A stretch of 64,000 nucleotides of DNA from Acidiphilium acidophilum (lineage in GTDB: Bacteria; Pseudomonadota; Alphaproteobacteria; Acetobacterales; Acetobacteraceae): positions 62,001 through 126,000 of the forward strand of contig NZ_JAWXYB010000018.1 in NCBI RefSeq assembly GCF_033842475.1. Reading direction: 5' to 3'. The translations under genes and the position numbers were made by a program. Within the stretch, counting starts at the first letter, position 1. Each line of letters opens with the position of its first letter. Under the pieces are notes generated by a model, which did no database searches, had not been told where the DNA came from, and saw only the letters and a program-made list of their open reading frames with translations. Shown piece by piece: positions 1 to 7,282 of the stretch.

Positions 1-2
1 AT

Positions 3-191
3 CTGTCCGTCCTAATAGCCAAGTTCCAAATCGGCGAAGCCACCACCGAGCAACCGGCGCGCCACGTATCCCCCAGACCGGTCCCCCGCCCCACACCGCC
101 CGCACGCGCCGCCACACCAAAAGCCGCCACCGCCGGTGGACGCAAACTCGAGATCGTCAGCAACACCGCCGAAAAATGGGAGGATTTTTGA
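3..191 (+). CDS. Methyl-accepting chemotaxis protein, C-terminal end (partial)
   Basis: The frame is open from the window edge to the TGA at 189-191 and gives about 62 residues. It starts with LSVLIAKFQIG, which resembles the last helix of the chemoreceptor signalling domain. An Ala/Pro-rich linker follows, and the protein ends in EKWEDF. Chemoreceptors commonly have a flexible tail ending in an NWEEF-like pentapeptide that docks the CheR methyltransferase or CheB, so this ending is diagnostic. The sensory part lies outside the window. It sits just upstream of the c-di-GMP genes, in keeping with a motility or signalling neighbourhood. Confidence 0.75.
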   Translation: MSVLIAKFQIGEATTEQPARHVSPRPVPRPTPPARAATPKAATAGGRKLEIVSNTAEKWEDF

Positions 192-290
192 CCGAGATTA
201 TACATGAGGGTTATCATGCGTGGACCACCCGCGGAGTTCACGTTGGAACTTGATTGGATCCTGCGGTGAGAAGCAACGCCGGGGGAATTA

Positions 291-472
291 AGATGGAAGC
301 GGCGCCGTTCTCGTGAAACCGCCCGGCTCATGGTCTTCAAACTCGGCACCGCACCCCCAAAACCTGGCGCAAACTCAACGGAGAAAACCAATTGCCCAAG
401 GTCGTTTAGGGCACTACTTTCCGGGACGGCGTCGAGGTGATCGAGACGCCAGCACAGAACGCCGCCTGATCA
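291..472 (+). pseudogene. Relic of an IS256-type transposase C-terminus
   Basis: Stitching two frames gives RRSRETARLMVFKLGTA followed by TWRKLNGENQLPKVV and FRDGVEVI. This is the usual C-terminal end of IS256-family transposases (a MVFKL..A..WRRL..HNQLPK pattern). A one-base shift near 355-362 and an in-frame TAG at about 407-409 break it. It is a different lineage from the intact IS256 copy at 1717. No N-terminal part or terminal repeat is visible nearby. The stretches 192-290 and 473-663 hold nothing I can recognise. Confidence 0.6.
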
Positions 473-663
473 CCGCCGTCACCCAAATTCCACCATAGCT
501 CGGCAGCTGCGCCTCGCGCTGCATCCGCTCGATCGCCGCCAGTTTGGCGCTCGCGACGGCATATACTCGTTGTTAACTGTCTCTGTGATATGTTCAGCTT
601 GTTGCCTCGCCTCCGCTTTCACAGCCGCGATCGTAGCAACACCGGTGCCGCCTGGGAGTAGAA

Positions 664-1716
664 ATGACGTTATTTGCCAGCCTTTTTTCTATCCGCCACC
701 AGTTTCATCGTATACGAAGCAGCACAGTGATCGGCCATCGGGAGAAGTCTACGCTGTGCCGCATTCGGGCTGAGCAGATCACTGCCCTGGCACGGAGATC
801 TCCCATCCTCGCTATGGGCTCCACTGGTTCTTTTTTGGTTTTGGCAGCCTCGATGTATACTCGCACCTCAGGCTCCCTCCTTCTGCTTGGACTGCTCTTA
901 CTCCTATGTCTTCACGGACTAGCCATGCTCTCCAGCCGCCGGTGGCTGTCTGATCCACCTGCTATAGCGTCAGGATCTCTGTTGGGCATACGTATCGTCT
1001 TTTCGGGACTTATTGCCGGTGTGTGGGTCATCCTGATGATTTTCTTGATTGGCTCAGCAGGGATCGAACAACGCGAGTTGCTGATCTACCTGTTCTCGGG
1101 TCTTATGGCGGCGAGTGTGCTGCTTTCACCATCACGTAGTGTGGCATTCTGCTTTCTAGGAATTGTTGCGATTGGTTCTTTGATTGCTATTACCCGCTTA
1201 CCCGATACGACCGACGGGACGCATCTGATTCTCTTTTCTCTTTTTGCCATGATGATGGCGGCAGCCATTTGGGCGCAGGGAAACGAATTTGTGTCCCGAA
1301 TTCTTACCGAGATCGACTTGGAGGACCAGCGCGAGATCGTTGGACTCCTGCTTCGGGATTTCGAAGAGAGCGCCAGTGATTGGATGTGGGAGACGGACCG
1401 CCTCCATCGATTCTACCGCGTCTCGGATCGCATGGGGGCGGTATTTGAGTGCCCTCCTGATAGCCTCAAGGCGCTTCCGTTAGCCGATTGGTGCCATCCC
1501 CTTGACGACGCCACTGATCTCGATGAGCTAAATGCGCAACGCCTTGCTGCGTGCCTGGAAGCACCGCGACCGTTTCGCGATATCCCGCTGAAAGTGAGAG
1601 CCAACGGCCGTACCAGATGGGTCTCGCTGTCGGGAAAACCCGTCTTTCACGGAGAGGGAGAATTTTTGGGATTTCGCGGGGTTGGCTCTGATATCACGGC
1701 GGCTCACGTCGCCGCG
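664..1716 (+). pseudogene. Membrane PAS-GGDEF-EAL protein, 5' part (split by IS256)
   Basis: ATG 664 follows a GGGAG ribosome-binding site. About 351 native residues are read before the IS. Residues about 50-205 hold five or six hydrophobic segments, so this is a membrane sensor. Residues about 230-350 look like a PAS domain (SDWMWETD at the start, FLGFRGVGSDIT at the end). IS256 copy 1 enters after codon GCG 1714-1716, between 8-bp duplications TCGCCGCG at 1709-1716 and 3070-3077. Removing the IS and one duplication joins ...AAHVAA to TEIARLAHFDTLTGLPNR in the same frame. The native protein would be 793 residues. As it stands the truncated product reads a few residues into the IS and stops at 1731, leaving a sensor without catalytic output. 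Confidence 0.85.
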
Positions 1717-3069
1717 GGTGGTGTAACCTGACGTCTGGAAATTCATTTTGGGTTGGGAGTTGGTGCCCTTGCCGGGGCATGCCCCGGCAAGGGCTGTTCA
1801 TTCTGGTATTCCATGCAGTTGTTCACACCAACATGGAGACCGATGAATGGACGCCAAAAAGGATACGATTATCGAGGCACTTTTGGAACATCTGATCGAA
1901 AACGGCGCAGGCGATATCGCCACGGTATTTGCCAGGACCTTCGAACTCGCCATGCAGATCGAGCGCGAACGCTTCCTCCACGCCAGTCACTACGAGCGCA
2001 ACCCCGATCGTCAGGGTTACGCCAATGGCTACAAGCCCAAGCGGATCGATACCCCGGCCGGGTCGATCACCGTCGATGTCCCCAAAACCGCCGGTCACGT
2101 GGGCGAACCCTTCTACCCACAGTCCCTCGAACGCGGCCGACGCTCGGTCCGCGCCGTCATGGTCGCCGTCGCCGAAATGTACATCAAAGGCGTCTCCACC
2201 CGCGACGTCGAGGCCGTCATGCGCGAATTCGGCATCGAAAGCCTCTCCTCCGCTCAGGTCAGCCGCGCCAGCAAGCTGCTCGATGACGAACTCGCCGCCT
2301 GGCGCACCCGACCCCTCGCCGAGATCCGCTACCTCATCCTCGACGCCAGATATGAAAAAATGCGCGATAATGGCGTCGTCCGCGATGCCGCCGTGCTCTC
2401 GGCCATCGGCATCGGACCCGATGAACGCCGCCGTGTCCTCGGCGTCTCGGTCGCCCTTTCCGAGGCCGAAGTCCATTGGCGTGCCTTCCTCGAAAGCCTC
2501 CATCAGCGTGGCCTGCGAGGCGTCGAATTCATCGTCTCCGATGACCATGCCGGATTGCACGCCGCACGCCGCGCCGTCTTCGGCGCCGCACACTGGCAAC
2601 GATGCCAGTTCCACCTCGCCCAAAACGCCATCCACCACGCCCCCAACCACGCCATCCGCAAACGCATCGGCGCAGAACTCCGGACCGTCTGGAACGCAAA
2701 TTCCCTCGCCGCTGCCCAGATCGCTCTCACAACCCTCGTCAATGCCTATCGCGACACCGCACCAAAGCTCGCCGATTGGCTCGAACGAAATATCCCCGAA
2801 GGCCTCACCGTCTTCACACTGCCAGAACCCCACCAGCGCCGGCTTCGCACTTCCAACCCCATGGAACGCGGCATCCAGCAGGAACTCAAACGCCGCACCA
2901 CCAAAATCAGGGTCTTCCCCAACGAAGCCTCCCTCGAACGCCTCGTCAGCGCCGTCCTCGTCGAAATCGATGAAAAATGGGCCGCCGACACCAAGGGCTA
3001 CATCAAGTGGGACTACCAGGATGCCTGACCCCCGCTCGCCCTATTTTCCAGACATCAGGTTGCTCAATC
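1717..3069 (+). mobile_element. IS256-family insertion sequence, copy 1
   Basis: The element is 1353 bp. Its ends are imperfect inverted repeats: the left begins GGTGGTGTAACCTGACGTCT, and the reverse of the right begins GATTGAGCAACCTGATGTCT. An 8-bp target duplication TCGCCGCG flanks it, the size expected for this family. Copy 2 at 26731-28083 has the same length and encodes an identical protein. Both lie in the same orientation, so they bracket about 25 kb as direct repeats. Confidence 0.93.
1847..3028 (+). CDS. IS256-family transposase
   Basis: This 393-residue mutator-type DDE transposase cuts and pastes its own element. The acidic catalytic residues fall in LDARYEK (about 168), VSDDHAGL (about 229) and near ERGIQQELKRR (about 342). 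The C(2)H-like QRCQFHLAQNA stretch typical of the family follows the second Asp. Length and order fit intact IS256 transposases. It occupies most of the IS and has no frame damage, so it is probably active. The product is identical to that of 26861-28042. Confidence 0.93.
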   Translation: MDAKKDTIIEALLEHLIENGAGDIATVFARTFELAMQIERERFLHASHYERNPDRQGYANGYKPKRIDTPAGSITVDVPKTAGHVGEPFYPQSLERGRRSVRAVMVAVAEMYIKGVSTRDVEAVMREFGIESLSSAQVSRASKLLDDELAAWRTRPLAEIRYLILDARYEKMRDNGVVRDAAVLSAIGIGPDERRRVLGVSVALSEAEVHWRAFLESLHQRGLRGVEFIVSDDHAGLHAARRAVFGAAHWQRCQFHLAQNAIHHAPNHAIRKRIGAELRTVWNANSLAAAQIALTTLVNAYRDTAPKLADWLERNIPEGLTVFTLPEPHQRRLRTSNPMERGIQQELKRRTTKIRVFPNEASLERLVSAVLVEIDEKWAADTKGYIKWDYQDA

Positions 3070-4406
3070 TCGCCGCGACGGAAATCGCCCGCCTGGCTCA
3101 TTTTGACACTCTGACCGGCCTACCGAATCGAGCATCGTTCCATGAGCTCCTCGGGCGGGCCTGTCAGCAGGAAAGGCAAATTGCCCTCCTGGTTCTCGAC
3201 CTCGACGGATTTAAAATAGTCAACGACTCCATGGGACATGGAAGCGGGGATGGGCTTTTGATTGCAACTGCCCGTAGATTGCGAAGCTGTCTGGCCAATG
3301 GCGACATGATCGCTCGGCTGGGGGGAGATGAATTTGCGATCTTGCACGTAAATGCCAACCGGGCGACGGCGGGCTCGCTCGCCGAACGCATTGTTGCCTC
3401 GCTTGAAGAGCCGTTCCAGATTTCGGGGGCCATGATCACAATAAGTACCAGCATCGGCATCGCGATGGGCGGACCTTTACGGACTGATCCTGGCGACTTA
3501 CTAAAGCACGCCGATCTGGCTCTGTATCACTCCAAAGCGATGGGTCGACGACAGGCCCATTTCTTTGATGAGGAAATGGCAGCCAGGGCAGTAGCGCGGA
3601 ACGCAATGCAGGCCGATCTGCGTGTCGCCTTGGAGCAGGACGGTCTAAGCATCCAGTTCCAGCCTATCATCGACCTTAATTCTGGAGAAATCATTGCCGC
3701 GGAAGCGCTGGCGCGGTGGACACATCCGGTGCACGGCCCGATCCCCCCGTCCGACTTTATCCCTGTGGCCGAGAATTTCGGCCTGATCAATGCACTTGGC
3801 GCGTGGGTCTTAAAGAATGCCTGCCACGAAGCCGCGAGATGGCCCACTAAGACGAGAGTCGCCGTCAACCTTTCGCCTGTGCAATTCCGGGCCACCAATT
3901 TGCTGGGGGAGATTGACCTTATTCTGGCCGAATCGGGACTCGCACCGAGCCGGCTTGAACTCGAAATCACCGAATCAGTGTTCCTCGAAGCTGCCGATGC
4001 GACGTTAGCCTGCCTCTTTCAACTCAAAGAGCGTGGCATTCATATTGCCCTTGACGATTTTGGAACTGGGTATTCTTCCCTCAGCTACCTACGCAGCTTC
4101 CCGTTTGATCGGGTGAAGATCGATCGGTCGTTTATCAACGATCTGAACGCTAGTAGCGAAGCATTTGCGATCGTCAGATCAATCGTGGATATGGCGCGCA
4201 CACTCGGCATGAACACCACGGCGGAAGGTGTCGAGACGGCCCAGCAAGCGGAAATATTGCGGACCACCGGCTGTACGGAGGTCCAGGGCTATTGGTACGG
4301 ACGCCCATGCTCGCCCCAGACTCTGGGGACATTACTATCTCACTCGGAGAGATCGTCACCTCCGAAGCCTGCTTTGGTAAATGAGGATATATATAATGGA
4401 CACTGA
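3070..4406 (+). pseudogene. GGDEF-EAL output domains, 3' part of the IS256-split gene
   Basis: This is the continuation of the gene that starts at 664. A GGDEF domain (LTGLPNR, then ARLGGDEF) is followed by an EAL phosphodiesterase domain (AAEALARW, ELEITES, DDFGTGYSSLSYLRSF, KIDRSFI). Both signature motifs are intact, so the native protein could make or degrade cyclic di-GMP. No RxxD inhibitory site is visible before GGDEF. The fragment lacks its own start except for frames reading out of the IS, so expression is doubtful unless the IS supplies a promoter and an in-frame start. Its stop overlaps the start of the next gene by 11 bases, suggesting a native operon. Confidence 0.85.
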
Positions 4407-5469
4407 CGCACAGACAATTTTATCCGATATACGAAATATTAGTGCACGGGCGATCGCGTTTTTGGCCGAACACGATATCCTGCCTTCCCCAGATAATTAT
4501 AGCGTGGCATTTTCTTATATTGAGGGTCGCTCTTTGGATTTGGTTCAATCGATGCGTCAGCTTCTTAAAAATGGCAAAAGGCTTACTGATCTAGACCTGT
4601 GCTCGATAGACTGCAATAGACCTTCTATGCCTCAGCAAGTATGTCATACGAGCGTTAATCAAGAGCTGCAGGCAGTTGTGGAAACTCTTCTAAATAATAT
4701 TAACGAAGCCGGAGAAGGTATGTCGCGTTTTGGGGAAGCGCTCCAAACCAACCTTGGATCATTGCAAGACGTACCTCCGCCAGTCGCCCTTCACATCATC
4801 GCTGCATCTATGCTGGCATCAACCCGGACCATCATGGCCCAAAACGCAGTACTTCAAAGCCGTTTGCAAACTACTTTGGCTGAAACTGTGTCATTGCGCG
4901 ATCAGCTTGATCAGAGGCGTCAGGATGCCTTGCTTGACCCGCTGACCGGACTATTCAACCGGCGTGCCTTAAATGATCACACTGCGGAAACATTATCTGA
5001 GTCGAGCAACCAGAGCGTATGTATAATTATTGTCGATATCGATCACTTTAAGAAAATAAATGATAATTATGGCCATCTAGTGGGTGATGTCTATATACAA
5101 AATGTCGCCGCAATAATAAAGAGCAATATTAGGGTGGAGCAGACCGCGTACCGGTTCGGGGGCGAGGAGTTTGTGGTTTTGGCGCCGGGCGCCACTCGAG
5201 ACATTGCCATTAAAACCGGCGAGAAAATCCGCAAAGCGCTTTCAAAAATGCGGCTTCGGCGAAATAGCGAAAATACCGATCTTCTCCCTATTAGTGCGTC
5301 GATCGGAATAGCCGAACTCATCCCCGGCGAATCCGGAGCCCAATTATTTGCGCGCGCAGATCATGCACTTTATAATGCGAAGCATCGGGGTCGAAACTGT
5401 ACGGTGGTTGATCTACCAAGGGTAGCGGGAGGCACTCCAAATTTTTCGGATATCACATCGAGGCCATGA
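4396..5469 (+). CDS. Diguanylate cyclase (GGDEF protein)
   Basis: This 357-residue soluble protein probably makes cyclic di-GMP from two GTP. Residues 1-160 are an unrecognised helical N-terminal region. Residues about 175-345 form the GGDEF domain, with LDPLTGLFNRRAL at the start, VDIDHFKKINDNYGH for metal and nucleotide binding, and FGGEEF at about residue 253 as the active-site loop. The RxxD product-inhibition site is not seen. I prefer ATG 4396 to 4381 because it overlaps the upstream GGDEF-EAL stop, as expected for translational coupling. With the upstream gene broken, this cyclase may have lost its paired phosphodiesterase. Confidence 0.88.
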   Translation: MDTDAQTILSDIRNISARAIAFLAEHDILPSPDNYSVAFSYIEGRSLDLVQSMRQLLKNGKRLTDLDLCSIDCNRPSMPQQVCHTSVNQELQAVVETLLNNINEAGEGMSRFGEALQTNLGSLQDVPPPVALHIIAASMLASTRTIMAQNAVLQSRLQTTLAETVSLRDQLDQRRQDALLDPLTGLFNRRALNDHTAETLSESSNQSVCIIIVDIDHFKKINDNYGHLVGDVYIQNVAAIIKSNIRVEQTAYRFGGEEFVVLAPGATRDIAIKTGEKIRKALSKMRLRRNSENTDLLPISASIGIAELIPGESGAQLFARADHALYNAKHRGRNCTVVDLPRVAGGTPNFSDITSRP

Positions 5470-5509
5470 TCGTGGCGAGAAGCCGAAGTAAGAAATAGCG
5501 CCCCGTCCC

Positions 5510-5860
5510 CGGTGGCGACCTGCAGTGCGATGGTCAGACCCGAGCCTTCAGATCCACAAGCAACTCGTGCCAGCTCTGCGCACTTTCCGCATGCCCACCT
5601 GAAAACCCCATCAACTCTTTCCGGCCCTCGGGGGTGGCGCCGATCAGCACCAGCATGCACTCTGCCTGTCGTTCCATCCGTGCCTGCAGATAGACGCCAT
5701 CGCCCTCCGCTTGCCTTCCATCCGGCTTCGCCGGACGGAACCTTCGGCAAGCTTCGCCCAGATGTGGACGTAACTCCGGTCCGAAAGATCCCCCCGCTGC
5801 CAGCGCTTGAAGCCGGATTCCCATTCGCTGCGTATTCCGTTGACCGCACACAAAATGTTA
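5510..5860 (-). pseudogene. Relic of an IS256-type transposase, central part
   Basis: On the minus strand, GVYLQARMERQAECMLVLIG followed by ATPEGRKELMGF and SAQSWHELLVDLKAR matches the central catalytic block of IS256-family transposases. An upstream piece, SEWESGFKRWQRGDLSDRSYV, is in another frame, so at least one frameshift is present. Start, end and inverted repeats are missing. It differs from the intact IS256 here and may belong to the same lineage as the relic at 291-472. The IS5 copy at 5948 lies just beyond it. Confidence 0.7.
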
Positions 5861-5947
5861 CCGTCCTGACATACGTGTCGATCAAAAGAACATATGGCCG
5901 AGTTTTTAGTCGGTCTTCATGCATACGCTCTCGGAGCTTATAGCTTA

Positions 5948-6879
5948 GTGTCCATCCGGGAACACCTTGAATCTTTGGAGTCACTTGTGATTCCATAGCG
6001 GCGGCCCGATTCGCAGGAGCAGCCTGATGTGGACGAACGAGAACCGCGCCCGGTATGATCGCAGCAAGCTGCGCTATCCGAGCGATTTGACGGATGACGA
6101 GTGGGCGATCATCGGCCCGCTGATCCCGCCCGCCAAGCGTGGCGGCAACAAGCGTACGGTGAATGAGCGGCAGGTGATCAACGGGCTGATGTTCATCCTG
6201 AGTACCGGTTGCCAATGGGCGTCGCTGCCGAAAGATCTGCCTCCACGGAGCACGGTGAACGACTATTTTCGCCGTTGGAACGAGGATGGCACGCTCGATC
6301 GCATTCATCATGCGCTGTACGTCAGATGTCGCGAACAGGTTGACCGCGCGGCCAGTCCGACGGCTGCGATCATTGACAGCCAGAGCGTCAAGAGCGTGGA
6401 AAAAGGGGGGGTCATATCGATCCGTCGGGGTTCGATGCGGGCAAGAAGATCAACGGCAAGAAGCGCCATGTCCTGGTAGACACGCAAGGCCTGCTGCTTT
6501 GCGCCATCGTCCACGCCGCCGACATCCAGGATCGGGACGGCGGCGTGATGCTGATGGGAACGCTGTTCGGTCTATTTCCCTTTCTGCTCAAGCTTTATGC
6601 CGACGGTGGCTATCAAGGGCCGAAATTCCAGGAAGGGCTGGGCCGCGTGTGCGCTCAGATCAATGTCGAGATCGTCAAGCGCTCCGATATCGGAAAGTTC
6701 GTCGTTGTGCCCAAGCGCTGGATCGTTGAGCGAACCATCGGCTGGCTCAACCGTTGTCGCCGGTTGGCCAAGGATTGGGAATGCCTCAACCAAAACGGAC
6801 TTGCATTTCTACGCTGGGCATCCATCCGGCTGATGGTACGAAAACTCTGTAAGGAAACAAAATGATCCCGGATGGACTC
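5948..6879 (+). mobile_element. IS5-family element, copy 1
   Basis: The element is 932 bp with terminal inverted repeats (left GTGTCCATCCGGGA, reverse of right GAGTCCATCCGGGA). It is flanked by the 3-bp duplication TTA at 5945-5947 and 6880-6882. The other two copies are also 932 bp and flanked by TCA (copy 2) and TAA (copy 3), so the target rule is TNA, as in the IS1031/IS427-like part of IS5. Confidence 0.93.
6027..6865 (+). CDS. IS5-family transposase, made by -1 frameshifting
   Basis: Two frames are used. The first (6027-6479) begins MWTNENRARYDRSKLRYPSD and carries the DEWAIIGPLIP start and the first catalytic Asp in IIDSQSVKS. The second (open to 6865) carries the second Asp in LYADGGYQGPKF and the E of RWIVERTIGWLNRCRRLAKD. 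They join at A5G7 (about 6399-6411), where a -1 slip continues as GGHIDPSGFDAGKKING. Such A/G slip sites are usual in this IS5 subgroup, so I read this as programmed, not as damage. It is preserved in all three copies. Confidence 0.9.
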
Positions 6880-7072
6880 TTAAACATCCGTGGTCATGCG
6901 TGGTATCGATAGTAGACATGAAAAGCGGCTGAGCGCGCTCATGCAGCCGAGGCGGATATCGAGGCTCAAATTCGGCATCCAGGGGGAGGACCTGTACCGT
7001 CCTCCGCCCGGCTGAATGGGCCTGTCCCCTCCATTCAGGCCGAGACAGTGGCCCGCACGCCGCTCGCAGGCG

Positions 7073-7144
7073 GCAGGGAAGCAGGGAAGCAGGGAAGCAG
7101 GGAAGCAGGGAAGCAGGGAAGCAGGGAAGCAGGGAAGCGGGGAA
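7073..7144 (+). repeat. Tandem array of an 8-bp unit, nine copies
   Basis: The unit GCAGGGAA is repeated eight times exactly (7073-7136), with a ninth variant unit GCGGGGAA. It lies about 140 bases upstream of the PAS-GGDEF-EAL start at 7283, in the untranslated stretch 6883-7282, where no gene is apparent. An array like this can gain or lose units by slipped replication and could move promoter elements or change transcript folding. The rest of the gap is AT-rich just before the gene (7185-7215), a plausible promoter area. Confidence 0.95.
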
Positions 7145-7282
7145 GCAGCATGCCCATTCAAGCGAACCACCGGGGAAATCCAGAACTTGAATTTTTGGTA
7201 ATATATTAAGAGTATGTTAGTCACGTTGGCGGAATAAGAAGGGCCATTGTTGCGCGGTGGCCGGATCAGGAATTGTTGAGCT

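Noticed and set aside
6027-6865. IS5 transposase as a pseudogene because of the frame change
   Set aside because: All three copies have the same A/G slip site, and both halves carry intact catalytic residues, so programmed frameshifting is more likely.
7073-7144. CRISPR array
   Set aside because: The units are 8 bases with no spacers, so this is a simple tandem repeat; no cas genes are present.
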